DNA of 39,321 bases from Methanonatronarchaeales archaeon (GTDB lineage: Archaea; Halobacteriota; Methanonatronarchaeia; JAANXF01), in assembly GCA_018263395.1 (NCBI GenBank), contig JAANXF010000020.1, forward strand, positions 7,114 through 46,434, read 5' to 3'. Below the pieces are notes generated by a model. That model did not search any database and had not been told where the DNA came from. It was given only the letters and a program-made list of their open reading frames with translations. The stretch's first letter is position 1. The number at the start of each line of letters is the position of its first letter. Shown here one piece after another: positions 7,432 through 16,573 of this stretch. The translations under genes and the position numbers were made by a program.

Positions 7432-8568
7432 CTACCTCGACATCTCTGCCATGACCTCCTCATAGACGCTCGGCGGCGCGTCGGTCTTGACGGCCTCGGG
7501 GTCGAAGTGCGTCCTCGTGGCCACGTAACCCCTGCCCTGCAGCTCGTCGAGGAAGTCGCGCATCGGCGGGGGGCTCGCCCCGGCGCGGGAGGCGGTGAGG
7601 TGGAAGTCGCGGTAGAGCGGCGGTCCGCCGGCCTCTCGCCGCGTCAGGTCCAGCAGCCCCTCGACCTCTCCGGGGCACGGTGCCCGGGTCTCCCCGCCGA
7701 TGCGCTTCAAATCGTCGAGGAACTCGGCGTCGTGTATGTCGCCGGTCCAGAGGGGTCCGGCGTAAATCCTGTTCTCTCCACATCCACAGGTTTCGTCGTT
7801 GAACACGTCCCGTGCGAACTCGTCCCTCCGGCATGACGGGCAGTGGAGCAGGTAGCCCACGTTCTCCAGCGACGCGTCGCTCCTCCCTGCGCCCCTCTCT
7901 GCCTCCAGGAACAGCCGGAAGTAGTGCCTCCTGTACAGCGTCAGGAGCGGTGCGGCGGCCCTGTCGTACCTCGCGAGCGTCCTGGCTACGAATCCGAGGA
8001 GCAAACGGGCCCCGACCTCCTTCTCGTGCTCGCCGTTCAGGGGCCGGGCGTCGTACCGCCTCCTTCCCGCCGAGGGGTGGGCTCCGCAGAGCGGAGCCGT
8101 GTCGGTGGCGGTGACGCAGAGCGTGCCGTGCATGTGGACGGAGCGTGCGGCGGAGTCGAGGAAGGGGGCCGGGGAGCCGAAGGGGTCCACGTCGATGAGG
8201 TCGAACCCCCTCTCAGACATGAGGGCGTTGGCGTCCCGCCTGGTGACCTCCGCCTCGAGGCCGGCGTGGCCGAGGTTCCTCCTCACGAGTTCGACGGCCT
8301 CCCGGCTCCTGTCGTTCAGGACCACGTTCGGCCCGGCCTCTTTCGCTACCCGGACGCCGCGTGCACCGGTGCCAGCCGTGGCGTCGAGGTAAGTTACTTC
8401 CCCTCCCCACCGCTCCACGTGCCGCCTGACGGCGAGCACCGTAAGGTCCCGGTTGAGCCGCATCTCCGGGTTGTAGAACACCCCCTCACCGGCCCTCGGA
8501 ACCCCTTCGAGCGAGTTCTCCGGGACCAGGAAGGACGTGGCTCCCTCAGACACCTCGACGAGCCTCAC
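7432..8568 (-). CDS. trm1: tRNA (guanine26-N2)-dimethyltransferase Trm1
   Basis: A 378-residue Trm1 enzyme, which forms N2,N2-dimethylguanosine at position 26 of many archaeal tRNAs from SAM. The N-terminal segment (GVFYNPEMRLNRDL) and SAM motif (DATAGTGARGVR) are followed by the DVDPFGSPAPF catalytic region. The C-terminal half has cysteine pairs (CPSC and CGCG) that in the family may bind zinc. Length is typical. Its start overlaps the stop of the upstream THEP1-type gene by four bases, so the two form an operon. Confidence 0.92.
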   Translation of the reverse strand: MRLVEVSEGATSFLVPENSLEGVPRAGEGVFYNPEMRLNRDLTVLAVRRHVERWGGEVTYLDATAGTGARGVRVAKEAGPNVVLNDRSREAVELVRRNLGHAGLEAEVTRRDANALMSERGFDLIDVDPFGSPAPFLDSAARSVHMHGTLCVTATDTAPLCGAHPSAGRRRYDARPLNGEHEKEVGARLLLGFVARTLARYDRAAAPLLTLYRRHYFRLFLEAERGAGRSDASLENVGYLLHCPSCRRDEFARDVFNDETCGCGENRIYAGPLWTGDIHDAEFLDDLKRIGGETRAPCPGEVEGLLDLTRREAGGPPLYRDFHLTASRAGASPPPMRDFLDELQGRGYVATRTHFDPEAVKTDAPPSVYEEVMAEMSR

Positions 8569-9068
8569 CCGAAAGCCTCCAGGATTTCGCCGGGCAGCCC
8601 GTCCCTGTTCCCCCGGGTCACCTCGATCGGCCGGGCCTCCTCCCGGACCCGTTTCGCAAGGGGGTGACGGGAGCGTCCGTGCACCACGAAAAGCGCGTCC
8701 CCGTCGTGTTCAAGTGCGTCCTCGACCGCCTCCACGAAGCGGTCCGACGTGAACTCCATGGGGCCGACCTCGTCCACGACCACGAGGTCCGCAGATTCGA
8801 GTGCTCCCCGGATCGCGGACACGCCGACGCGCTCCAGGTCGTCGACGTCGACGCCGTAGCTCCCCACCCTCGGTCCCGGTCCGTCCCTCCTCGCGAGCCA
8901 GCCGGTCTCCCCGGTGGACAGGTCTTCCACCCGGAAACCCGTCCTCCCGCCGTCCCTCCGCACCTCGCCGGACAGCATTCCGCCCACGGAGCCGCCGTAT
9001 CGCTCGGCCACCTCTCTGCACACGGTCGTCTTGCCCACGCCGGGTCCCCCGGTCAGCGCGACCTTCAC
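8565..9068 (-). CDS. THEP1-type nucleoside-triphosphatase
   Basis: A 167-residue P-loop NTPase of the THEP1 family, small cytoplasmic enzymes that hydrolyse ATP, GTP and other NTPs in vitro; the cellular role is unclear. The P-loop is GGPGVGKTT, followed by the family segment GGMLSGEVRRDGGRTGF. The Walker B region reads VVVDEVGPMEF. It lies upstream of trm1 with a 4-base overlap, so a link to nucleic acid metabolism is possible but not shown. Confidence 0.88.
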   Translation of the reverse strand: MKVALTGGPGVGKTTVCREVAERYGGSVGGMLSGEVRRDGGRTGFRVEDLSTGETGWLARRDGPGPRVGSYGVDVDDLERVGVSAIRGALESADLVVVDEVGPMEFTSDRFVEAVEDALEHDGDALFVVHGRSRHPLAKRVREEARPIEVTRGNRDGLPGEILEAFG

Positions 9069-9126
9069 GGCGAGTTAATGGTCGGCGCTCCGTGAAGAAG
9101 TTCCGGAACCCGGGGCACGGTGCGGG

Positions 9127-10665
9127 TTATTCCTCTCGATCAGTCCCCATCGCCAGGATGCGGTTCACCGCTGTGACGAGCGCCTCTACGCTGGCTATGA
9201 CGATGTCCTCGGACGCGGAGCCGGCCGCGGCCTGGTCGCCCTCCGGGTTCTCCACCTCGACCAGCACCTCGGCCACGGCGTCGCTTCCGCCCGTGATGGC
9301 CTCCAGTCGGTAGCTGGTTAGCGTGATCTCGGGGAAGCCGTTCATGATTGACTGCACCGCCTTTATCGCGGCGTCCACGGGCCCGACTCCCGTCGCGGAG
9401 GCGACGAGCTCATCTCCCTCCACCACGGCCTTCACGGAGGCGGTGGGGGCTATCCGGTTCCCGGTCATGACGGCGAGGTCCACGAGCTCCAGGACCTTCT
9501 CCTCCTCCGGGAGGCCGCCCATGACGGCTCCAGCGATGGCGTAGAGGTCCGCCCCGGTGACGCGCTTACCTTTGTCCCCGAGGTCCTTCACGCGCTCCGT
9601 GATTTCCGAGACCTGTTCGTCAGTGGGTTCGAGGCCCGCCCTGCCGAGCAGCTCCTCCACGGCGTGCCTGCCGACGTGCTTCCCGAGCACGAGGCGGCGC
9701 CTGTGCCCCACCATCTCCGGGGTCATCACGCCGGGCTCGAAGGTCTGGCTCTCCTCGATGACGCCGTGGGAGTGTATGCCGGACTCGTGCGAGAAGACGT
9801 TGTCACCCACGACGGGCATGTTCACCGGAACCTGCACACCGGTGAGGCGCTCCACGAGGCGCGAGGTCTCGTAGAGCTCCTCGGTCTCGATGGAGTGGTC
9901 GACGTCCATCAGGGCCCCCAGGACCATGGCCACCGAGGCCAGGTCGGCGTTTCCGGCGCGCTCCCCTATGCCGTTCACCGCGACCTGGACCTGCTGCGCC
10001 CCGGCTGAGACGCTGGTCACCGAGTTTGCGACCGCGAGGTTGAAGTCGTTGTGGCAGTGGACGTCCAGCGGCAGGTCCGTGGCGCTCCTCACGCTCGACA
10101 CTATACGGTGCATGAGGGCGGGCGTCGCTATCCCGACTGTGTCGGGTACGTTGAAGGTGTCGGCCCCGGCCTCCTCTGCTGCCTCCACGATCTCCACGAG
10201 GAAGTCCTCGTCGGTGCGCGTGGCGTCCATCGCCGAGAAGAGGCAGGTGAGCCCGGCGTCCTTCACGCGTTCGATTCCGGCCACGGCTGCGTCCATGACC
10301 TCCTCCCGACTCATTTTGAGCGCGTGCTCCATCTGGACGTCGCTGGTGGATATGAAGACGTGGACAAGGTCGACGTCGGCGTCGATTGCAGCGTCTATGT
10401 CACGGTCGACGCACCTCGCGAGTGCACAGACCTCTGCCCCCAGTCCGAGCTCGGCGACGCGGGCCACGGAATCCATCTCGCCCTTCGATGACGAGGGAAA
10501 GCCGGCCTCCACGACGTCCACGCCCAGGGAGTCGAGCTGCCGGGCTATCTCGACCTTTTCGTCGATAGTGAGGGAGACGCCCGGTGTCTGCTCGCCGTCC
10601 CTCAGAGTGGTGTCGAAGAAACGGACCTTCTCAGGAGCTCGGGCCTCCTCTTCGGGTAGGAACAT
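9127..10665 (-). CDS. leuA: 2-isopropylmalate synthase / citramalate synthase family
   Basis: A 512-residue enzyme that condenses acetyl-CoA with a 2-oxo acid. The TIM-barrel starts [18 protein letters not shown], binds metal through HCHND, and has the GERAGNADL motif. The C-terminal part (about residues 390-512) resembles the LeuA regulatory domain, where leucine or isoleucine feedback acts. [11 protein letters not shown] favours 2-isopropylmalate synthase (leucine pathway), but archaeal citramalate synthase CimA (isoleucine pathway) is close. The ATG at 10665 has a GGTGA ribosome site 4 bases upstream; a TTG at 10692 is less likely. No other branched-chain genes lie nearby. Confidence 0.88.
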   Translation of the reverse strand: MFLPEEEARAPEKVRFFDTTLRDGEQTPGVSLTIDEKVEIARQLDSLGVDVVEAGFPSSSKGEMDSVARVAELGLGAEVCALARCVDRDIDAAIDADVDLVHVFISTSDVQMEHALKMSREEVMDAAVAGIERVKDAGLTCLFSAMDATRTDEDFLVEIVEAAEEAGADTFNVPDTVGIATPALMHRIVSSVRSATDLPLDVHCHNDFNLAVANSVTSVSAGAQQVQVAVNGIGERAGNADLASVAMVLGALMDVDHSIETEELYETSRLVERLTGVQVPVNMPVVGDNVFSHESGIHSHGVIEESQTFEPGVMTPEMVGHRRRLVLGKHVGRHAVEELLGRAGLEPTDEQVSEITERVKDLGDKGKRVTGADLYAIAGAVMGGLPEEEKVLELVDLAVMTGNRIAPTASVKAVVEGDELVASATGVGPVDAAIKAVQSIMNGFPEITLTSYRLEAITGGSDAVAEVLVEVENPEGDQAAAGSASEDIVIASVEALVTAVNRILAMGTDREE

Positions 10666-10705
10666 CCCGTCACCATTCGTGGGGGGGGACAATCCGTTTT
10701 CCGGT

Positions 10706-10918
10706 TCAGCCGATGCCGAGTTTGTCCTCGGCGAGCTCCACGTCGGACCTCTTCAAAGTCTTTCTTCCAGCGTGCTTCGCAAGCTTTCCTCCCTCTATTC
10801 CGAGGTCCCTCGTGACCCTCTCGAGTACCTTCACGGCCTCGTCCACGGCGTCGTCGCTCACCCGCGGGTTGTTCTCCTTTAACAGCCTCTTGACGGGGGC
10901 GTTGGGGATGACGGACAT
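10706..10918 (-). CDS. Archaeal histone
   Basis: A 70-residue single histone-fold protein that wraps DNA as dimers and higher oligomers. It begins with the family-typical [10 protein letters not shown], continues through the long central helix ([19 protein letters not shown]) and ends with the KRSDVELA helix after GRKTLK. The length matches HMf-type histones. It lies 41 bases upstream of the leuA-type gene on the same strand, with its own 5' region of about 470 bases. Confidence 0.93.
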   Translation of the reverse strand: MSVIPNAPVKRLLKENNPRVSDDAVDEAVKVLERVTRDLGIEGGKLAKHAGRKTLKRSDVELAEDKLGIG

Positions 10919-11394
10919 TTCCAGCCTCTCCGAGGGAGTGATTCGCTCTTCCCATAAAGCTTCCGAACGAGGGTAACGGGGCGGGGAGCGCCCCCCGGGG
11001 CGTTCTGTTGGCCTCCACGGAGCGCGAACTCCTCCGAGAACTAGCTAAAGCGAAACTCCCGTAGAACGGGTGTGCCGGTTGCGGCGGCTGTGACCCTTCC
11101 CTCGCGGCGTCCGGTCTCCTAAGCGACGGGTTTCCCGCGTGGAGACTGATCCCTGTCGCCGCGGCCGCGGCCCGCATCGGGCCGCTGTACCCGTCGACGA
11201 TTGTGGCCCTCGCGGGCGTCACCGCTCACCCGTGGGTCGTTCTCCCTCGGGATTCTTTTCACAGGAGCTTTCGGAACGATGGGCATATTTTCTCCTCCGG
11301 CCCCTTATTTGCCTCAGAAATAAAAACGTTTCATGTCTGTAGCTTTGGGGGCCGAGCGAGCGAAAGGAACCCGAACCTACCAGTTTTACGCCCG
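10919..11394. other. Non-coding stretch upstream of histone gene
   Basis: About 475 bases without a credible gene on either strand. A tight GC-rich hairpin can form near 10986-11005, about 70 bases upstream of the histone start. Sequence near 11300-11330 is A/T-rich and may belong to the 3' end of the ClC gene or to a promoter. I recognise no structural RNA. Confidence 0.35.
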
Positions 11395-13277
11395 TCAGCG
11401 CCTGAGCTTAGTCGGAATGTGGTCGTAGGCCTTCAGCACGTCGCTCCTCGTGACGATGCCCACCAGGCAGCCCTCCTCGTCGACTATCGGAATCCTGCCG
11501 ATGTCGTTGTTTTCCATCCTGTCCACGATGGAGAGAAGGTGCGTCCCCGGATTCGCAACGACCGGGTCCCTCGTCCCTATCAACTCTACGGGCGTGTCTA
11601 TCTTCACCTGCCCATCGCTTGGAAAGACCTCATCGAAGGACCTGCCCCTTATGGCCCGTGGGAGGTCGGAGAGCGAGAGGATGGCTACGGGGCTCCCCTC
11701 CGGGTCCACCACCGGCAACCCGTTTGTGCCCGGTCTTCCTGAAGACCTCTAAGGCGTCACCTAGGGTGGTTCCCTCCGGAAGTCTGTCCACATCCCTGGT
11801 CATCACGTCCTTCGCAACCAGGTCCTCTAGGCTGCCTATACGGCGCTCCTGGATGGTTATGCCCTTGTCCCTGAGTTCCTCGGTGTAAATGGTTCCCCGG
11901 TCCAGCAGGTGGTTGGAGCCTTCGCTCCCCAGCACGCATACGACCAGAACAGGCAAAATAATGCTGTACTGCCCCGTCAGCTCGAAGATCATAAGGGTGG
12001 CCGTTAGGGGGGCGCTGGCGGCGGCCGCGAAGACCCCCGCTATCCCGACGAGCGCGTAGGCACCCGCCGGAGCGGTTCCCGGCACCAGCGCGTGCACGGC
12101 GACTCCGAAGGCTCCGCCAGCCATCGCCCCGATGTAGAGCGAGGGCGAGAATATTCCGCCGGAGCTCCCGCTGCCCACGGTCATAGAGAAGCCGACTACC
12201 TTCATTATCGCCAGAATAACCATGATGGCGATGGCCAGCTCACCCGAGATGCTCGACCTGACGGTATCGTAACCGACTCCCATCAGCCAGGTTGTGGAGG
12301 TGTGGCCACTTTCGCCAGTTATGTAGGAGGTCGCCAGGATGGTACCGCCCAGGAGGGCGCCACCTATCGCGGGCTTGGTGAACCCGGGAACGTCGAGCCT
12401 TTCGAAAAAGTGTTCCATCCCGTAGAGGACCTTGACCACCAGTACGCCGACGATGGCGACCACGACCCCGAGGACCATGTAGAGGGGAAGCTCCACGATT
12501 GGAGTGACCATCTGGTACTGCACGGGCACCAGAAAGTCCCTGATACCTAGGTTCGGTGTCAGCTGCAGCAGGGACCTCGCCACGGCGGTGGCCATTACCG
12601 CGCTCAGCACCACGGAGATAACGTGGCGCAGGTAGTACTCCGCCAGCAGTACCTCAAGGGCGAACATCACCCCCGATAGGGGTGCGTTGAACGTGCCCGC
12701 GATCCCCCCCGGCTGCACCGGCGGCCACCAGCGTCCTGGCGTGCTTGGAGTCTATGAATCTGCTGAAGTAGGAACCCGCAGTGCTGCCTATCTGGACGAT
12801 TGGGCCCTCGCGGCCCAGGGACCCTCCACTCGCGATCGCTATGCTCGACGCGACCGTCTTGTAGAGCGCTATAAGGGGGTTTATCCTCCCGCCTCGGATC
12901 AGCATAGATTCCAGGACCCTGGGCACGCCGTGCCCCTTAACCTCCGGCGTGGTAAAGTGGATTATCCCTCCCACGACGAGGCCCCCCACAGCCGGTATCG
13001 CGATGTACCGCAGGTCTCCGAAGGCCCCCAGCAGGTCGAACAGGTTGCTGAACGGGGTTAGCGTGAACTCGACGTTACCCGGGTTCAGGTTGTCTCCGAA
13101 GAAAACCTCCTGAAAAATCCATATGGTCGCCCTGAACCAGACCGCGCCGAGCCCGGCTATGATTCCCACGACTATCGCTATAAGGCTGAGCTCGAGCTCC
13201 TCCCTGCGCGATGTTGTCCTTGACCAGCTCTCGTCATCCTGAGCTCGGCCGGTATCTGATGGCTCTGCTGCTCTCAA
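11395..13277 (-). pseudogene. ClC chloride channel/transporter with CBS pair, split by two +1 shifts
   Basis: Three frames join into one ClC protein of about 627 residues. The N-terminal part has several membrane helices and the selectivity motif GSLGREGPIVQIGS, including the gating Glu of transporters. The middle frame continues with GIAGTFNAPLSGVMFALEV and GSGSSGGIFSPSLYIGA, then a first CBS domain; the last frame holds a second CBS domain (DIGRIPIVDEEGCLVGIVTRSDV). The first shift is an extra G in a seven-G run (plus 12704-12710); the second an extra G in a GGG (11719-11721). Removing both restores the protein. Both lie in G runs, so read error and true mutation are equally open. Confidence 0.8.
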
Positions 13278-13660
13278 CGGCTATCTCCTGCTGTGGGAAG
13301 CATCTGCCGGATCCGGGCCGGTTGTACTGGATGGCCCTCCTTCGTATTCTCACCTACGGAAATAACGTTTTTCTACCGGGGCATTCTAATCAGACCGTAG
13401 AGGGATTGAAATTATCTCGGCTTTGTTGCGATCCTTCCCAAAAATACTTAACTACTTAAACCCAGAAAGGTTTCTGGGATGGGAAGATGGGAAATTCGAA
13501 GAAACCAAAGGTGTCTTCCCCATACAGAAAATTCCCGTTTTTCGAAAGAACCAAACTAAGAACTCGTTTCGAAAAGGACTGAGAGGATAAACCCCAGGCA
13601 TCCTCCTCGCCTGACCTGAGGGACCGTACCCGCGATCCCCGTGGTTTTTGAAACGGCCTC

Positions 13661-13677
13661 TAAAAATAAAAAAAAAC
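13661..13677 (-). terminator. T-run downstream of transposase gene
   Basis: On the minus strand the bases just after the transposase stop read as T9, A, then T5. An oligo-T tract is the main archaeal transcription termination signal. Part of this tract is also the left target-site copy of the insertion sequence. Confidence 0.4.
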
Positions 13678-14647
13678 GGCTATATTGCAACCCTTTGTTT
13701 GTAAGGCTTGGTGGCGTGGTACAGCAGGTTTAGGAGGGTGCGTAAGGAGGCTGTTTCTAGGTTGTGTAGTGTGCATTTGATTATTTGTTCTTTGTACTGG
13801 TTGAACCATTTGTGGGAGTAGACTCCTGCGCCGTAGTTGTTCTTTAAGCAAAAGTTGACGGTTTCGTTCATGTTTCTCTGGTTGTACTCCTCTTCATTGA
13901 TTTGTTCGTTAAGTTTTTCCTGTTTTTCGGTGAATTCTCTGTAAAGTATTACGGGGTCGATGTCGTTGTTCAGGCAGAGGTCTCTTAGGTCTTGGTCGTC
14001 GAATCCTTTGTCTCCCAGTAGTTGTTCGATGAGTTCGAGGTTTCGTTTGATGAGGGAGGGAGCGATTTTGGTGTCGTGTTTCCTGGTTGTGGTTAGGTAT
14101 ATGTCTAGGATTGCGAGGGTTTCGGGGTCGACGAGTAAAGTGTTTTTGAGGCTGCTGATTTTTAGCCCGGTTCTCTGTGTATAGTGGCGGGAGGCGTGGC
14201 TTCGGTCGAACCCTGTGGAGTCTATGGCTACGGTTCCGCTTGTGTCCAGCTTCTTCAGAGTCATAGCCAGGATGGCTCTCCAGACCTGGGTAGCTATCTT
14301 GTTGAAGACTCTGCAAAGGGTTGAAGGATCGGGTACACGATTCAGGCCGATGTTTTTTCTGACACGGATCCATTCGACCAGTTTTTCAACAATTTCTTCG
14401 TAACCGGCATCTTCCTTTATTTTTAGACAGATACAGACGGCGTGTTGACGTAAAGTGTAGTCTTTTCTGGAGTATTTTGAGGAATACTTCGGCAACACGC
14501 GGCTCGCTAACTGGTGCAGATCGTTTGACAATTTCGAAAACTCTGTCTCCGGCAACTCTTCAATACTGAATTCAACCAAGTCCATCCCCTCCAGGAGATT
14601 AAGCCATCTATAGGTTTAGGCAATAATTAAAGGGTCGCAATAAGGCC
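13678..14647 (-). mobile_element. IS5/ISH1-group insertion sequence, 970 bp, complete
   Basis: The element has imperfect terminal inverted repeats: the left end reads GGCTATATTGCAACCCTTT and the right end, on the minus strand, GGCCTTATTGCGACCCTTT (four mismatches in 19). It is flanked by an 8-base direct repeat AAAAAAAC at 13670-13677 and 14648-14655. IRs starting GG, an 8-base target duplication and a transposase with a YREK signature are known features of the ISH1 group of IS5. The single gene fills the element, with its stop codon inside the left repeat. Intact ends and target copies suggest fairly recent insertion. Confidence 0.8.
13680..14585 (-). CDS. IS5-family DDE transposase
   Basis: A 301-residue intact transposase. 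The catalytic acids are Asp in VAIDSTGF, Asp in LLGDKGFDD and Glu in a perfect Y-x2-R-x3-E-x6-K signature (YNQRNMNETVNFCLK), which marks the IS4/IS5 superfamily. The N-terminal region, with DYTLRQHAVCICL and RVPDPSTLCR, matches the usual helical DNA-binding part. Its codon use is far more A/T-rich than that of its neighbours, consistent with recent arrival from another genome. The frame is unbroken, so the enzyme may be active. Confidence 0.9.
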   Translation of the reverse strand: MDLVEFSIEELPETEFSKLSNDLHQLASRVLPKYSSKYSRKDYTLRQHAVCICLKIKEDAGYEEIVEKLVEWIRVRKNIGLNRVPDPSTLCRVFNKIATQVWRAILAMTLKKLDTSGTVAIDSTGFDRSHASRHYTQRTGLKISSLKNTLLVDPETLAILDIYLTTTRKHDTKIAPSLIKRNLELIEQLLGDKGFDDQDLRDLCLNNDIDPVILYREFTEKQEKLNEQINEEEYNQRNMNETVNFCLKNNYGAGVYSHKWFNQYKEQIIKCTLHNLETASLRTLLNLLYHATKPYKQRVAI

Positions 14648-14663
14648 AAAAAAACAAAACAAC

Positions 14664-14672
14664 TTATATAAA
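14664..14672. promoter_or_regulatory. TATA box, TTATATAAA
   Basis: A symmetric TATA box between the insertion sequence right end and the outer repeat. It lies 79 bases before the transposase start (minus strand) and about 270 bases before mrpE (plus strand), and could serve either. It belongs to the outer, older element rather than the insertion sequence itself. Confidence 0.45.
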
Positions 14673-14940
14673 ACCAATCCTCAAAGGGGTTGCAACAAAG
14701 CTGTTATTACCAAACCCCAATAAGGTGGTGGATGCCATCAGCGGCTGAAGCGGGCTCGTCATTGGTGGCGGGGGCAGGGCTTGGAGCAGCTTCACCCGGA
14801 ACCGGGTCGATTTTGTCTCCCTCCCTCTGCAGGACACCCGCCGGTTTCCCGTGCGCCACTGAACGACGGCCTCACTCCGAACGGTCCGAAGGGCGGTTTG
14901 CCCGGCCCGGCGCCCCGGGGGTCCCGTCCATACGTCGGGG

Positions 14941-15990
14941 GTGGTCGAGGTAGCTTCGAAGAGGGTCCTCGTACCGGTTTCGGAGTCTCCGAGCCTCAGG
15001 AACACGGTCGCGTACGTGGTCCAGAGGGCGGTCGAGGGCTTCCAGGACGGCGGAAGACCCACCGAGGTCCACTTCGTGTACCCGGTCTCCCAGCGGGTGA
15101 CCTTCGGAGAGGAGTCCGCCGAGTCCATCGCTGCAGGCGAACTCCTGGACATCGTCTCCGTCTGGGCCGAGGAGGACGTGGGTGAGAACGCCGACGCAGT
15201 CGAAGTCAAGACCTCACTCATTCGCTCGCGGGATTACCTTTTCAGCCACAGGGACTACGCGAACGCACTGGAGGTTTACGCCCGCTCGAACGATATCGGG
15301 CTGGTGGTGTTCGATCCGGAGTATTACCCCGCAGGAACGACTCCGCTGCTTCCCACGCTCGAGGCGGAGGTCAGGCGCGCAGGCGTGGAGGTAGAGGAGG
15401 CACCGGTCCAGCGCGAGCGCCGGGGCCCGGTCCTGGTCCGCAGGGGTAACGTGGGGCAGTTCCTGGCCCTCTTCGGGCTCTCTTTCCTCTTCTACGTGTT
15501 ACTGTCGGGGTCCGTGGAACCCACCGGGGTCGTCACAGGCGCCATAACTGGCGCAGTCGTGGCCGTCTCCCTCTGGCGCGTGTCGCTGACCGCGCCGATA
15601 CACCCGGTCCGGACGGCTAGGCGGCTCTGGCGAATGCTTTTTTACGTCCCCTACCTCCTCTGGGAAATCTTCAAGGCCAACCTCGAGATTGCGTACATCG
15701 TTCTTCACCCGGACCTGCCCATCGACCCGCAGGTCGTAGATTTCGACGCCGCGGTGTGGTCCCCACTGGCGGCCACCGCCCTGGCCAACAGCATCACGCT
15801 TACCCCGGGAACCCTCACGGTGGACATAACGCCGCAACACTTTACCATCCACACCCTCACCCGTAAAGCCCGGACGGGCCTCATGGCCGGGGGTCTCGAG
15901 CGCGGAGTCCGTTTCGTCTTTTACGGCCTGGCTGCCTCCCGTACTGCCAGCCCGGCGGAACGGTTGGAGCAGCGGGGTGAGGATTCGTGA
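14941..15990 (+). CDS. mrpE: Mrp antiporter subunit E with N-terminal USP-like domain
   Basis: A 349-residue protein from a GTG at 14941. Residues 1 to about 150 resemble a universal stress protein (RVLVPVSESPSLRNTVAYVV), the rest is an MrpE domain with two N-terminal membrane segments (about 175-215) and the MrpE core ALANSITLTPGTLTVDI. MrpE is a core part of the multisubunit Na+/H+ antiporter. The USP-MrpE fusion also occurs in haloarchaea and may sense nucleotide or stress state. First gene of a tightly overlapping nine-gene operon; its stop overlaps the GTG of mrpF. Confidence 0.9.
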   Translation: MVEVASKRVLVPVSESPSLRNTVAYVVQRAVEGFQDGGRPTEVHFVYPVSQRVTFGEESAESIAAGELLDIVSVWAEEDVGENADAVEVKTSLIRSRDYLFSHRDYANALEVYARSNDIGLVVFDPEYYPAGTTPLLPTLEAEVRRAGVEVEEAPVQRERRGPVLVRRGNVGQFLALFGLSFLFYVLLSGSVEPTGVVTGAITGAVVAVSLWRVSLTAPIHPVRTARRLWRMLFYVPYLLWEIFKANLEIAYIVLHPDLPIDPQVVDFDAAVWSPLAATALANSITLTPGTLTVDITPQHFTIHTLTRKARTGLMAGGLERGVRFVFYGLAASRTASPAERLEQRGEDS

Positions 15991-16262
15991 CGCTCGCAGC
16001 GGACATCCTGATAGCTGCTGCGGCCCCGTTCCTAATCGCGTCCTTTGTCGCCTTCTACCGCGTTTTCAAGGGGCCCACGATGCCGGACAGGGTTATCGGG
16101 TTCAACGTCGTCGGCTCCAACGTGGTCGTCCTCATTGCGCTTCTGGCCGGGGCCTTCGATGAACCGGGGGCCCTGGACATAGCCATCGTGTACGCGCTTC
16201 TGAATTTTCTGCTGAGCATAGCGATATCGAAGTTCACGGTCGAACGGGGAGGCGTGCTCTGA
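15987..16262 (+). CDS. mrpF: Mrp antiporter subunit F
   Basis: A 91-residue membrane protein with three helices, matching MrpF in length and in the conserved segment GPTMPDRVIGFNVVGSN, followed by IALLAGAFDEPGALDIAIVYALL. It overlaps mrpE by 4 bases (GTG start inside the upstream stop) and mrpG by one, so translation is coupled. In the family, MrpE, F and G form a small subcomplex at one end of the antiporter. Confidence 0.92.
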   Translation: MTLAADILIAAAAPFLIASFVAFYRVFKGPTMPDRVIGFNVVGSNVVVLIALLAGAFDEPGALDIAIVYALLNFLLSIAISKFTVERGGVL

Positions 16263-16573
16263 TGGCACTGCGCGAAATCGCGGTGCTCCTGTTCGCCACG
16301 GGTGGCTCGTTCTTCGCACTCTCCGCCGCGGTGGGGCTGGTGCGGCTCCCGGACCTCTATACCCGGGCCCACAGCGCCTCGAAGGGCGATACTTTAGGCG
16401 GGTTGCTCACGCTTACCGCTGTGGCGATAGCCTTCGGCGGTGGACTGTCGACGTTCAAAACGTTTCTCCTCATAGTTTTCATGTTCCTCACAAACCCCAC
16501 CGCCGTCCACGCCATCGTTCGGGCGGCCCACGACCAGGGCATCGAGCCCTGGACCGCGGAGGAGGAACCATGA
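16262..16573 (+). CDS. mrpG: Mrp antiporter subunit G
   Basis: A 103-residue MrpG with three membrane helices and the family segment GLVRLPDLYTRAHSASKGDT. The cytoplasmic end (HDQGIEPW) is short and acidic. The start overlaps the stop of mrpF by one base and its own stop overlaps the next gene by 4 bases. It belongs to the same complex. Confidence 0.92.
   Translation: MALREIAVLLFATGGSFFALSAAVGLVRLPDLYTRAHSASKGDTLGGLLTLTAVAIAFGGGLSTFKTFLLIVFMFLTNPTAVHAIVRAAHDQGIEPWTAEEEP

Larger units (their letters stand above)
13419..14702. mobile_element. Candidate older MITE-like element split by the insertion sequence
   Basis: The outer ends at 13419 (GGCTTTGTTGCGATCCTT, inward) and 14702 (minus strand AGCTTTGTTGCAACCCCTTT) resemble each other and the inner insertion sequence ends. 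Removing the 970-base insertion sequence and one 8-base target copy leaves an element of about 306 bases with no gene, like a MITE mobilised by the same transposase family. Its left arm has a perfect 8-bp hairpin (13461-13478). The flanking octamers (13411-13418 and 14703-14710) agree at 5 of 8 positions, weak support for an aged target duplication. Confidence 0.5.

Noticed and set aside
10986-11005. Hairpin as a terminator of a plus-strand transcript
   Set aside because: No T-run follows and the loop would be too tight; archaeal termination needs mainly oligo-T.
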